64,000 bases of DNA from Bettongia penicillata ogilbyi (GCA_023548195.1 JAJHZJ010000252.1:5557242-5621241), one strand, 5' to 3'; counted from the stretch's first letter, positions 10,836 through 22,295 are shown. Program-made: numbers and translations. The notes: generated by a model not told the origin, from the letters alone.

Positions 10836-12107
10836 CTTTTAAAAAGTTTCCCCAAGTCTTCAACTCTTGTAGCTTAGAAGTCAAACATAGGATTCTTAGT
10901 GATGAGAAACAGGGCCCCAAAGTTACTACAGAGTCACCCTGGAGCAGACAGAGATCAGTGCATGCTCTAAGGAATAACAAGGTTGGAAAGGAAAAGCTCC
11001 ATTATACCCTCATAATCCAAGGATGCTCTAGAATTTACAGAACTTTGAGGGGTCTGAGACCCAACCATAGGCTAGAGATTCTGATTTGGTGAACAACAAA
11101 GCCAGAGGAGTGAAAGAAGTCACAAAAAGAAAAAAGAAAAAGAAAGAAAGTCTGTAGAGAGCAAACAGAAAAGTTTGAATAAAAGCCATTTGTCATTATT
11201 ATGTTAGATCTTCATGTATATTGTATAATTGATAAGAAACAACATATATCTTGTTTTATTTTCAGAATAACCTATTTTTTAAGTACTTTCAAGAATATAT
11301 TTGGGAAACTAGGATAAAGAGATGAAGAAGAACCAGAAAAATGCTTAAAGCATCCCAAAATTATCATTTTAACCTCCAGGCTTACAGATTGATAGGAATC
11401 AGCCATTTCCCCTGGTGAATAAGAAATAAATAACAAGAGGAAACAAGACTCTAAAGTAGTAATAAATAAAAAATACAAAATCTGAGTCATTTCATAAATG
11501 CCTGAATGAATCATTCCTTTTCCTCCCAGTTTTTTGAAGATCTAAGCAGAATATTCCTGACCTTCAAGCTTTCTGCTGTTTACTGTTTGCTTTTGTTACT
11601 CTCCCTTATATTTATAAATTATTTTTATTTATTCTTATAATATGGAAGCAGGCAGTCTTTTAATTGACATAAATCTTGCAATCACACGGTCCTGTGCTTT
11701 GAGCTCATAGACACTCTGTGACTGGTGTCAGTAGTTGAAATGCCAGATGAAATGTAAGAGATTAATGAAGGTCATTTAATGATAATAATAAATGTATTGA
11801 CATATAGCAGTTACTGGCTTTAAAGGAAAGGGGAAGGAATAACATAATTTCTTCCTCAAAAAAAAATTTTATATTAGTCTCAGAAAGATTATGTGAGTCA
11901 TTGAGTACCACTTCCTCTTCCCCATCCAAAACTCATAAGAAGGTTGGACCGCCACTGTGACACAGATTATCTCTTAGTCATCCATTGCATAAAGCTGAGC
12001 AACTCTGAAACTCAGGCTATTGAAGGGTTTGAGCCCCTAAACACTGCTGACTCAGTAGAATATATATGTTCATTGTCATAATTAAAATCTCAGAGTGGGT
12101 GTATTCT
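10836..12107. other. No recognised feature
   Basis: Unique-looking AT-rich DNA. An A/G-rich patch lies at 11130-11160. No motif or frame of note. Confidence 0.4.
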
Positions 12108-12792
12108 TTCTTAAAAATTTATTTAGCATTATATTTTTCCCAATTATATGTAAAAAAATTTTAAACTTTAGTTTTTAAAACTTTGAGTTCCAAAGGGCAG
12201 TAAGTTGCACAGTAAATAGAGAACTGATGCTGGACTCAGGTGGACCTGAATTCAAATCCCATGTCGGACATTTGACACTTACTAGCTGTGTGACCTTGGG
12301 CACATCACTTAACCTCAATTGCCCTGCCTTCTTCTAAAAAAAAAGAAAAGAAAGAAAAAAAATCTTTGAGTTCCAAATTCTCTCCCTTTTCCCCTCCTCA
12401 CCCTTTCTCACTGAGAAGGCAAGCAATTGGTATGGGTTATACATGTACAGTCATGCAAAACATATTCATGATAGTCATGTTGTGAAAGAAAACATAGACA
12501 AAAAAACTAAGAAAAATAGAGAGTTTTAATAAAAAGTATGCACCATCAGTTCTTTCTCTGGGGATGGATAGTGTTTTTCATCCTAAGTCATTCAGAGTTG
12601 TCTTGCATCATGGTATTGCTAAGTTATTTGCAACTGATCATCACACAATATTCTTGTTACTTTGTACACTGGACATTTCACTTTGCATCAGCTTGTGTAA
12701 ATCTTTCCTGGTTTTTTCTGAGAGCATCCTGCTCATCATTTCTTATATTGCAATGGTGTTCCATCCCAATCACATAACACAACTTGCTCATT
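12108..12792 (-). mobile_element. L1 LINE 3' end (minus strand), joined to L1 5' sequence
   Basis: Read on the minus strand this is the marsupial L1 terminal region. It includes the 'gcaagttgtg' / 'aataagaaatgatgagca'-type ORF2 end and the 3' UTR, ending near 12108 in an A-rich tail. A SINE (12195-12363) interrupts it. At about 12790 the L1 jumps directly to ORF1 sequence, so most of ORF1 and ORF2 is missing. Confidence 0.75.
12181..12377 (+). mobile_element. tRNA-type SINE with perfect 14-bp target duplication
   Basis: The body (12195-12363) has 'atgctggactcaggtggacc', 'gctgtgtgaccttgggcac' and an A-rich tail. The flanks 12181-12194 and 12364-12377 are both 'ctttgagttccaaa'. It inserted into the L1 3' UTR. 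Confidence 0.9.
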
Positions 12793-13763
12793 CTGCTTTT
12801 TTAAAGTCTTCTTCTCCTCATTGACTTTTTGGACCTTTTTTTTCCAATTGAGTTAGCCTATTTTTAAAGGTGTTATTTTCCACAGCATTTTTTTTTTGGT
12901 TCTCCTTTATCAAGCTGCTGACTCACTTTTCAAGATCTTCTATGGTGTAAGCCATTTCATATTGATTTTGGAGATACTGGAGGCACAAGCCTTAGCTTCC
13001 TCTGACAGTAAGCATTGTGCTTCCTCATCTGAAAGGATGGAAGGAGATACCTGTTCACCAAGAAAGTCTGCTTCTATGGGCTTATTTTTTCCCCCTTTTT
13101 TGGGCATTTTCCCAGACAGTTAATTGACTTCTGAATCCTTTGCAAAGAGGAGGGTCCTTGTACTCCTCCTCCTCCCAGGACTGTGCTCAGGGCTGAGGTT
13201 CAGATCACCTGCTCAGTTCCCCCAGGGTCTTTAGGTGGGAGCAGGGCTGCCACTGAAGGCTGAAGTTCAGATCCCCTGCTCAACTGCCCCAGAGGCTTTA
13301 AGCTGAGCTGCTCAGACAACAGACCCAGGCTGTTTCCATGGCCACCATAGTAGCCCTCTGCCTACTGCTGCTGCTGCCACCTCTGCCTCTTCCTAGGGTC
13401 AGTGCTGGGGGGACCTCACTCCCCTCTTGCCTACCTGGGAAAGCCCTCCCACACTGACCTTTGAAGCTTTCTTTGTTGCTTGTGGGTTGAGGGACCAGGG
13501 ACCCTACCTGCTGTGGATTCTGCCCGGGAGGCCTGTTCTGGTCCTGTTCCTCCCCATGCCACATGACCAGGGCTGGGCTCACGTAGGATAGACCTTTCTT
13601 GTCAGCCTTCCAGGTTACCTTTGGCTGGAAATCTCTTTCACTCTGTCGTTCTGTGGCTTCTGCGGCTCTAGAATTTGTTGAGAGTCATTTTTACAGGTAT
13701 TTTGTGGGCTGTTGGGGAAGCACTAGAGTATATGTGTCTTTCTAGTCTGCCATCTTGGCTCCC
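12793..13763 (-). mobile_element. L1 5' UTR and start of ORF1 (minus strand)
   Basis: The minus strand begins at 13763 with 'agggagccaagatggcagac', the typical L1 5' end (compare the mammalian 'aggagccaagatgg' start). GC-rich 5' UTR sequence follows, then the coiled-coil coding start of ORF1 down to about 12793. It joins the L1 3' end in the same orientation, which makes one internally deleted element. Confidence 0.75.
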
Positions 13764-14805
13764 TCTACCCTATTTTTTCATTCTTTAGATTCTGTTTGAC
13801 TGACTCTTGATGTCTTATAGATTCATTAGCTTCTATTTGCCCAGTTCTATTTTTTATCAAATTGTTTTCTTCAGTTAACTTTTGCATCTCCTTTTCCACC
13901 TGTCCAATTGTTCATTTTAAGGAGTTATTTTCACCAATTAGGTTTTTATTTCCTTTTCTATTTGTCCAGTTTTCCTTTTTGAGGAGCTGTCCTCTTCAGT
14001 GAATTCTTTTTTCATATTTTTAAAATCATTGGCCAGTTTTTCTTCTATTTCTTTAATTTGCGTCTTAAAATCCTTCCAGAGCTCTTCCAAGAAAGCTCTT
14101 TGTGTTTCAGGCTGGTTCATATTCCCTTCTGAAGTTTCAGATGAGAGTACAGTCTCAATGCTGACCCCTTTGGTATTTGTGTTTTGGTCCTTTTCCCCAT
14201 AGAAAGATTCTATGGCCTTTTCTTTTTCTGTTTTGCTTTTTACTCATGATAATAAACTTTTTCCTGGTTTTCATGGCAGATCTCTGCATCTGTGGCACAG
14301 GGAGCTCTGTCTCAAAATTCTTGTGCCTAAAACTTGAGGCTTTGTGTGTTGTGGCCTCGGGTTCTTTCAGCTAGAAATTAAATGCTGCAGCTTACCTGGT
14401 GCTGAGCTGACTGGTGTTTGAAGGCAGAGGCTGATTAGGTCTTTTTGGGTTTCCCTGCAGTTACCCTGGAGGTAGCTCAGTAAGTGTGGAGGAGGGCTAA
14501 TCTGGACATAGGAAGCTCCTCTGCTGAGCTGGAGCATAGGCAAGCTCAGCTTTCTGCACTAGTGTCTTCCTGATTCCACTGGGGTGTTGAGGCATGACTG
14601 GGGTCCCTGCACTGGTCGCCTTTGGCCACAGCAAAAGGAACCCTCCTTAGTGATCTTCCTAGCCTCCCAGACTGAGAGTCTGTTTACCCCTTCTGCTGTT
14701 CCCACTGTTCCAGGATTTTTCCCGAGAGATAATCTCTGGGCTGCTCAGGGTCAACAGGGGGAGAGAGACAGCAGTTACTGATCATTCCGCCATCTTGGCT
14801 TCTGA
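13764..14805 (-). mobile_element. Second L1 5' end with ORF1 N-terminal coiled coil (minus strand)
   Basis: The minus strand starts at about 14803 with 'agaagccaagatggcggaat'. The 5' UTR runs to about 14125, then a 60-residue frame (13938-14120) begins MNQPETQRAFLEELWK. It has a K/E-rich heptad-like pattern, as in the L1 ORF1p coiled coil. Truncated at about 13766, exactly where the next L1 5' end begins. It is a different, more diverged subfamily than the 12.8-13.76-kb copy. Confidence 0.7.
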
Positions 14806-14990
14806 AACTGGAAATTGAGAATAGCAAATTCTGTATCTCTAAACTCTATGATGATCTGGTTTCTGATTTCATTGCTCCACTAATACAGCTCTCTTTAAAG
14901 TCAACAACAATAGCTAAATTACTATATTTAATGGTCTTTTCTCAGTCCTCAACCTTCCTTATCTCTCCACTGTATTAGATGCTGCTGAGG

Positions 14991-15231
14991 CAGCCATGTA
15001 GCATAGTAGGTAGAGCACTAGAAATAGAGTCAGAGAAGACCTGAATTCAAATCTGGCCTCAGATAGTTATTGACTGTGTAACCCTGGGTCACTTTACCTC
15101 TGTCTGCTTCAGTCTCCTCATCTGTAAAAAGAGAATAATAACAGCACCTACTTTCAAGGGTTACTGTGAGAATAAAAATGAGTTATGTGTAAAGAAAGTA
15201 CTTTGTACAACTTAAAACACTGTATAAATGC
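14991..15231 (+). mobile_element. MIR-like SINE inserted in L2
   Basis: 'tagcatagtaggtagagcac', 'gacctgaattcaaatctggc', 'ctcctcatctgtaaaaagag' and 'gagaataaaaatgagttatg' follow CORE-SINE order. Its 3' end runs into a TAG microsatellite. Confidence 0.8.
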
Positions 15232-15346
15232 TAGCTAGTAGTAGTAGTAGTAGTAGTAGTAATAGTAGTAGTAGTAATAGTAGTAGTAGTAGCAGTAGTA
15301 ATAGTAGTAGTAGTAGTAGTAGCAGTAGTAGTAGTAGTAGTAGTAA
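15232..15346 (+). repeat. (TAG)n microsatellite at SINE 3' end
   Basis: About 38 TAG/TAA/CAG-type triplets directly after 'aaatgctagc'. The frame through it gives poly-Ser and is not coding. Expansion of the SINE tail is the likely origin. Confidence 0.95.
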
Positions 15347-16689
15347 CTGCCTTCTTCTCTTTGTTGTTCTCACCTTTCAGAATTTTTATGTACTATTCAC
15401 TTCTAGTTCTTCTCTAACCACTCTGATCTCTCATTTTTAGTCTAGTATATTGTCCACATGCCCTAACTGGCTGTTCCCTAAGACCTTGTCCTGAATCTTT
15501 TTTTCCCTTCTTTCTCTATAATCTCTCTCTTGATGACTCCATCATCTTCCACTGGTGTAATGATCATCTTCATGCATAGGACTCACAGATCTATACAATC
15601 CATTCCAAACCCCTTCCTAAGCTTCAGTCTTACAACACCAAAACTGCCTATTGGACGTTTCAATTTGGTTGCTCCAAAGATATTTCACACTCAATATTTC
15701 CAAAATATTCCTCATTATCTTTCTCCACAAACCTATCTCTTTTCCAGTTTTCCCCATTTCTATCAAAGAAAGCATCATCCTTCTTTCTAGTCTACTGGTT
15801 TGGTAACTTTGGCATTATATTCTCAACAGTTCACTCTCCCTGACCCCACCTATCCAATTACTTGCCAGATTTTGCTGTTTCTATCTTCATAACATCTCTC
15901 ACATCTAATCCTTTCTCTGTACTACACAGCTACCACTTTAGTCTAGGTCTTCATTACTTTTTGCATAGACAATTACAATATAATCCTCCCTCAAAAGGTC
16001 TCTCTGCCTCAAGTCTCTCAACACTCCTCTCCATTCTCCACAGTTCTGCCAAAGAGATTTTCCTTAGTCACAAATCTATCAGTGTCACTACCCTCCTCAA
16101 ACTCTACAGTTTCCCTAGTGCCACTAGGATAAAATATAAGATTCTTTTGCTTTTAAAACTCTTCAAAATCTGGCCCAAATCTATCTTTACAGCCTCCATC
16201 ATACACTACTCTCCCTTCCATACTCTACGATCCAGACAAAGATACTCTGTCTCCCACATCTGTGCCTTTTCATTGGTCATCTTTCATACCTACAATACAA
16301 TCCCTCCTCACCTCTAGTAAATACTACCTTATCTCAGATGAGAAAAGATTTGCAAAGTCCCAGTACCTGGGCATAGCACTCAATACTTCCTTGTTTCCTT
16401 CCCTTCTTCTCCTTCTCTTCCTCAACCACAAAAACTCCCCTGACCATACACCCCCAGCTATTTGTGCCCTCCTTACCTAATTACTTTGTCTTTATTTTGT
16501 ATTTATTCTGTATATGTATATATTGATATTGATATACTCATATATGTACATGTTGTCTCCCCAATAGAAAGTTAGTTCCTTGAGACTAGACATTGTTTGC
16601 TGTTGTTTTGTATCCACTTCATGTAGCACAGCACCTAGCACATAGTAGGTACTTAATAAATACTTGTTGGCTGATCTATCATAATTTAG

Positions 16690-17080
16690 AGGCAGCATAG
16701 TATAGTGGAAGAATCTCTGGATTTGGAGCCAAGAATCCTGTCTCTGTCATGTGCCAACTGAGGCAGATCACTGAACAAGTGATAGGAGATTATGATCATG
16801 AATTTCAAACTAGAAGGACCTTAGAGGTCACCTAGTCCAATTTCTTTATTTTACCTCTTGTCCATGGTCACACTAGTAAGAGGCACAGCCAGGATCTGAA
16901 CCATAATACTCTGACACCTTTGATTCTAAAAACAATACTTCTTCTTCTATGCTATTCTTAATCTTTCTGAATTTCAGATTTTCATATGCAAAATGATGAC
17001 AATTTCTAATCACATAACGTACCTCACAGGGTTGTAATGAGGTATGTGCTTTGTAAACCTTAAAAAACCATGTGAAATAG
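16690..17080 (+). mobile_element. MIR-like SINE split by a second SINE
   Basis: The left part (16690-16790) has 'ggcagcatagtatagtggaa' and 'ctggatttggagccaagaat'. The right part (16936-17080) resumes with 'aatttcagattttcatatgc', 'cctcacagggttgtaatgag' and 'tgctttgtaaaccttaaa'. The pieces join up as one MIR-like element when 16794-16935 is removed. Confidence 0.65.
16794..16935 (-). mobile_element. THER-like SINE nested in the MIR copy
   Basis: The plus strand reads 'atcatgaatttcaaactaga', 'ggaccttagaggtcacctag', 'ccatggtcacactagtaaga' and 'ccaggatctgaacc'. This is the same layout as the copies at 4463 and 32155. Confidence 0.65.
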
Positions 17081-17162
17081 AGATTATTATTATTGTTAGT
17101 ATTAGTATATATGTTATAGTATTAGTATATTTGTGTATATTATATATTGTTAGTATTAGTAT
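17081..17162. repeat. TAT/TTAGTA-rich minisatellite
   Basis: Repeats of 'tagtattagtatat' with variants, three to four times. Confidence 0.8.
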
Positions 17163-17245
17163 ATTTGTGCCTACTACGTGTAAGATATTAGATACTAAGG
17201 TCTAGGTACCAAGGTTACAAAAAGGAATAAAATAGGATCCAATCA
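17163..17245 (-). repeat. L2-type tail, antisense
   Basis: 'tgcctactacgtgtaagata' followed by 'taccaaggttacaaaaagga' resembles the reverse of an L2 3' segment ('tgcctactatgtgccaggca..gatacaaag'). Confidence 0.5.
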
Positions 17246-17624
17246 GTTCTGGGCATTCAGTCACTATAGTGCCTAGGAACTTCATCACTATATCTTGTAT
17301 TTTATATTCAACTTTACCTGAATAATAAGAAATTCTCCTTGTTTTCCCAGTTCATGTATGTGGCTTACTATCATAACCCAAAAAGAAACATCTTTGATTC
17401 CCCCATGTTGGTAACAACAATTCTAATAGGAATTTTGGAAAGCTCTTTAAGAATATAAAGTACGTTGTATATTTTATTTCTTTTGAGCCTCACAAGAACC
17501 CTAAGATGTAAAGTCTATGGTCCTTATTATCACATTTTACTTAGGACTTTGCTTTGTAAATGTCTTATAAACTGATCCAATAATATTACTGTTATCTAAG
17601 CTGGTATCCGGTAATTGGGACTAT
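17246..17624. other. No recognised feature
   Basis: AT-rich DNA. A diverged MIR-like fragment may be present near 17490-17560, but I cannot place it. Confidence 0.3.
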
Positions 17625-17740
17625 AAGTTCTTTGAGAACATGGACCAGATTTCTACTGTCATTTCAACTTTATATCTCTCTCAGGCTCTTAGGGAGCTCT
17701 GCATGCAATATGTACTTGATAAATGGTTATGATATGTTAC
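17625..17740 (+). repeat. L2-type 3' tail
   Basis: 'gactataagttctttgagaa' and 'tatgtacttgataaatggtt' follow the L2 tail order 'gactgtgagctccttgag..taggcacttaataaatg'. Confidence 0.65.
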
Positions 17741-17749
17741 ACCACATGA

Positions 17750-17866
17750 CTCCCACTAGACTATAAATTCCTTGAGGACAAGGACAGTGTTTTCTCATCT
17801 CTATCCACAGCATTTAGCATAATACTTTGTATGCAGTAGGCACTTTAAAAAAATGTTTGTTTAATA
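17750..17866 (+). repeat. L2-type 3' tail, second copy next to the first
   Basis: 'ctagactataaattccttga' and 'gtatgcagtaggcactttaa' repeat the same tail order immediately downstream of the previous one, so two insertions lie in tandem. Confidence 0.7.
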
Positions 17867-18655
17867 ATGTTGATTTCAGATAGTTTAGCTGGAAAGTGTG
17901 TATAAGGGATGAGAAGCAAGGTTGGAAAGATATGTTGGACAGTATAGACAACTCTGCCAGAGTATGAATTTTAACTGAAGGAAGTGGGAACCTCCTCTTA
18001 ATAACTGGTTTCAAGCCTAAAAATTAATAAGTTTTCAGAAAAGCTAAGAATTTCTAGAAACTACAGAAATAAGAAACTACAATTAAATCTGGATTGGCCA
18101 TTGGCTGGCTAATTATGCAATTTGTAGATTTTCATTGACACACATGAGGAGGAGGTGTAGGGGACATAATACTAACAACAAGACAGAGCCATATGGACCA
18201 AGTACTATGCTGGCAAAATATTTAATTTGCTTTTGATCCTATGTTTTAGTTATGTCACCAATGTCTGGTCTCATAAACGACCATATGCTTTTTTGGAGAG
18301 CTACATTATGTTGAATTTTTATGAGTTTACTTTTGTGTCACTGGTTGCCAAAATAAGTTTACTATTCTAACACCTCATTTTTTTTTCACCAGAACTAAAA
18401 ATGTCCCTTAAAATCATATACAACTGACATGGTTACTAGCATTTGAGGAATGTTAATATTAATCAGAATGAGCAAAAGTCCAACTCCAATGCATAAATGT
18501 AGTATGGAGGGGACTCTGGCTTCTCAAAGACATCAGTATCAATCCTGGAAATGCTTTAAAATACAGATATGATAACAAAAGAGACCTATTGTTTAAGGAA
18601 CAGTCTAGCAAACTATAGAGAATGGATGAAAGAAAGAATGAATAAGAGAAAAAAA
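17867..18655. other. No recognised feature
   Basis: Unique-looking AT-rich sequence. Confidence 0.4.
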
Positions 18656-18790
18656 CTTTTATTAAGCACTTACTGATTATGAGGTGCTGTAGCATACAAG
18701 GGGAAAGAGAGAGAGAGAGACAGAGACAGAGAGAGACAGAGAGAAATTGTCCCTGTCATCAAGGAACTGACATTCCAAAAGAGGACAATG
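18656..18790 (-). repeat. L2-type tail, antisense, with (GA)n expansion
   Basis: 'cttttattaagcacttactg' and 'ccctgtcatcaaggaactga' are typical of reversed L2/L3 3' regions. A GAGA/GACA tract at 18703-18744 interrupts it. Confidence 0.6.
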
Positions 18791-19036
18791 GCACAAATAA
18801 AAGAGTGGGGGCCAAGGGAGAATGAAGTAGCAGAAATGGTAAGGTGATTAAAGGGAAGTTTGTTGTCATACTCTTTCTAATAGCAGTAGTAGTACTGATT
18901 TGATGACTGTTCTCAAAATGAGGTAGAAAGGAATAGGGAAAGTGGGCAATATGACTGCACAACATGATGACAGAATGATAAGATGGCTGGGCATGACTAG
19001 ATGCAATGAACTCTTCTCCTTAATCAGAGAAGGGAA

Positions 19037-19212
19037 GAAGGAAGGAAGGAAGGAAGGAAGGAAGGAAGGAAGGAAGGAAGGAAGGAAGGAAGGAAGGAAG
19101 GAAGGAAGGAAGGAAGGAAGGAAGGAAGGAAGGAGGGAAAGAGGGAGGGAAAGAGGGAAGGAGAGAGGGAAGGAGGGAAGAGGAAGGAAGGAAGAAAGGA
19201 AGAAAGGAAGGA
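19037..19212 (+). repeat. (GGAA)n microsatellite
   Basis: About 25 clean GGAA units, then GGGA/GAAA variants. Long frames through it on either strand encode only KEGR or LPSF repeats and are not genes. Confidence 0.97.
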
Positions 19213-19277
19213 ATTGCATTTCCCAACTAGAACTAGTGAGTTGTGTCCCTAGTAGGGCAACTCAGACTACTCACAGG

Positions 19278-19445
19278 TTGTTGTTTGCCCTTTGTTCTCA
19301 AAGAGACCATGATATAAGGAACGTGATGCTATAACTTACGAGTGAATTGGATTTAAGTGAGGAAGGGCTGTACAAAGTCACCAGCCTCACTTTCTTCTCT
19401 GGAGTTGTCTGGGTCTAGTGGCAAGATATAGATCAGGACGCTGTC
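19278..19445 (-). mobile_element. SINE with LINE-shared tail (minus strand)
   Basis: The plus strand 'gtttgccctttgttctcaaa', 'gagaccatgatataagga', 'ggaagggctgtacaaagtca' and 'ccagcctcactttcttctc' is the reverse of the same SINE family as the copies at 32640 and 40850. Confidence 0.75.
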
Positions 19446-20254
19446 CTATAGGGAGGATGTAGAGGTAGGTATGGTAGCCCAGATACCATAGCAGGAAGAT
19501 GGTATAGTTGGGTGCCTGAAGGTGTCTAAATGTTAAAGTTTTTAGCCATGGTAACCCCCAATACAGGCAAAAAACACAAAGCAGACTTTTATCTTATACA
19601 GCTTTGCTAATTTCTGTATGGACAGTAGCATAGTGGTAGAAAACAGGAAGGAGGACATTGATAATTACACAGTTCTAGACCATACACAATTATATTTTAA
19701 CTGATGATACTTCGTTGAACAAGTAACAAGTTGACACATTACTAGAAACTAAGTCACCTCCAGATTTATATCATCAGAATTAATTTCCTCATGCGCTCAG
19801 AGTTAACAAGAAAACTCAACTTCAGGGATATTTTGTCATCTTGCCCCACAGAACTCATAATAAGCATTAACAGACCAACATGAAGATATATTCAAAATCC
19901 ACTGAAAAGGATGATAACACAGACAAATTCTATGACAAATTTGACAAGATTCTCTAAACTAAGTCCCCCTAACATTGAGAGATCTGAAAGTGCTAATGAG
20001 CAAGGAAGAAAAGAGTAGAAATTGTAATACATGGTCCAAGATAAACAAAGTAACAAACAGATAGATAAAAATAGATTTACAAATAGATAAATAAAAGTAT
20101 TTATATAGTGCTTTCCCAATAAATATAATCATAAAGTAAGGATGTACATTTCATTATTATTTAATGTTTATCTACAAGAGAAATAAGATGAGAAAGTGAT
20201 TTGATGTGTAAAAATTAGTGAAAAGGAGATAAAACTATCACTAATTAATGATGA
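19446..20254. other. No recognised feature
   Basis: AT-rich DNA. The minus frame at 19892-20119 is hydrophobic low-complexity. I see no family motif. Confidence 0.4.
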
Positions 20255-22295
20255 TTTTACTTAGAAGATCCCAGGGAATCAGTAAAGATATTAATTGAGA
20301 AAATTAATAGCTTCAGCAAAGTTATGGACCACAAAATAAACCCACAAAAAACATCAGTATTTAAAAGGAAATAATAGGTAAATATCATTAAAGTGACTCC
20401 ATAATACATGAAATACTTATGGTAACTCCAAAATACATAAAAAATTGGGCCTAATTAGCCAAAACATACAAAATCCTTGTATAGATTCCATTTCCACAAT
20501 ATTCCTTAAAGAAACAAAGTTCATACTTAATAGCTATAGTAATGTTCAGTACTCAAGGTTGGACCAGGCCAACATAATAAAAATAACAATGCTACAAAAG
20601 CTAATTTATAGCTTTAATATTCTTCCAATCAAATTATCAAGGTAACATGATTCAGAACTTGATAAAAAATTAACAAAATTTATTTGAAAAATCAAAAGAT
20701 CTACAATGTCAAGGAAATAATGAAAAAGGTAGAAATGAAGGCAGAATGGGAATGTAGGACCTCAAGCCATACTATACAGCAGGAATCATCAAGTAATTTG
20801 GCATTAGTTTAAAAATAAAGTAGTCCAGTAGAATAGATGAGAAATGGGAGAATAAGAAGTGATGAAATTCAATAACTCAGTGTTCATTAAATATGAAGCA
20901 CTACTTAGCAAAGAATTCTCCATCTGATAAATAATTGATGGGAAAACTACAAAGTTATCTGGAAGAAACTAGGCTTGAACCAGTATTTTATACTATACTC
21001 CATAATCATTTCAAAATTTTTATACTAGATAGCTATTAAAGTTAATATCATTAAAATTTAGAAATATATCATATATCTTCCACAGCTATAAATAGGAGAT
21101 ATATTCTTATTCAAATGAAGAATAGTCATTTATGAAAGATAAAATAAATAATTTTATTCATGAAATTGTACAGTTTCTACAGCCCTTTATTCTAATGAGA
21201 AGCTGTTGAATGTGGAAAAAATATTTATGTCAAATTCCTTAGTTAAGAGTTTGAACTCTAAGACATATAGAGAACTATATAACTATATGCATATATATGT
21301 ATGCAAAATATAACACATATATAACCTATTATGCTTACATTTACATAATTTGTAAATCTGTATGTATCTCTATATGAAACCAAAAGCCATTCCCCAATAG
21401 ACAAATGAGCAAAGCATATGGACAAATATCTCAAAAGAATTAGAAACTCTTATATGGAAAAAGTCCTTCAAATCATAAGAAAAGAAATCCAAATCAAAAC
21501 AACCCTGAGATTTCACCTTACAAGTGGATGAAGATAATACTGTTAACACTGAAGAGATTGTTGCAAGAGAGGCACACTAGAACACTGTTGACTTAACATG
21601 ACCATTTTGGAAATCAATTTAGAGTTATGCAAATAATGGGACTAAAACATCTATACCATTTGACTCAGATATTTTACTTCTAGGCTCATATCTCAAAGAG
21701 ATCATTGATAAAAAATAAAGTCCCTATATATACCAAAATTTTTATAGCAGTACCTTTTGTGGCAGCAAAGAACGGAAAACAAAGTAGATGTGAATCAATT
21801 GGGGAATAACTAACTTCAGAAAGCTTTAAGTGAATTAATACTTAAAACATATATGTGCATATGCATATGTGTGTATATATATTGTGTATATATGTCTATA
21901 TGTCTGTATATACACATATATTATGTATATATGTGTGTTTGTGTATGTATGTGTGTGTGAAATGACTATAATCCTGCAAACAACCACCACAAAATGATCA
22001 AAATTGAATGTTACAAACTTACAAGAAACAAGCATGGTCCCAAAGGAGGTCCAATAGAAGAAACCTATCTCCAGTCTTTTGTGGAGGTGGGACGTTCACA
22101 GTTGTGGGACATTGCATATATTCTCAGAAGGTTTTTTTGATGTATTGCCCAGTTTTGTGGATTAGGTTTTTTTTCTCTTCTTCCCTTTTCTTTTAAAAAT
22201 ATTCTTAGTTATATGGAATGGCTTTTTGGTAGAAAAAGGGGAGAAAGGGGGAAATGTAGTCAACATAAACAAAATATATCAATAAAATTCATATT
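20255..22295 (+). mobile_element. L1 LINE, 3' third of ORF2 and 3' UTR
   Basis: Reads 'cagcaaagttatggaccaca', 'aaataaacccacaaaaaaca', 'gctacaaaagctaatttata', then the 'caaaagccattccccaatag' and 'atttggcattagttt' steps of ORF2, and ends in an A-rich 3' region near 22290. Human L1 ORF2 has the same order ([21 protein letters not shown]-like segment near 20575). Every frame is broken. A TATG microsatellite lies at 21840-21960. Confidence 0.8.

Larger units (their letters stand above)
14860..16672 (+). mobile_element. L2 LINE, 3' portion (sense), interrupted
   Basis: The segment 'aatggtcttttctcagtcct' (about 14930) and later 'gatcatcttcatgcatag', 'cctctctgcctcaagtctct', 'ctagtgccactaggataaaa' and 'cttcaaaatctggccc' follow L2 ORF2 to its end. 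It finishes with the 3' tail 'cacatagtaggtacttaata' near 16640. A SINE plus (TAG)n tail (14991-15346) splits the ORF2 region. All frames are broken. The 151-residue frame at 15862 is an off-frame reading. Confidence 0.8.

Noticed and set aside
13298..13582. 94-residue minus-strand frame
   Set aside because: It falls in the GC-rich L1 5' UTR; no host gene signal.
15862..16317. 151-residue frame, the longest in the window
   Set aside because: It lies within a sense L2 LINE and is not the L2 protein frame; I regard it as chance.
18866..19334. Long frames of 117-130 residues on both strands
   Set aside because: They are translations of the GGAA microsatellite (KEGR or LPSF repeats).
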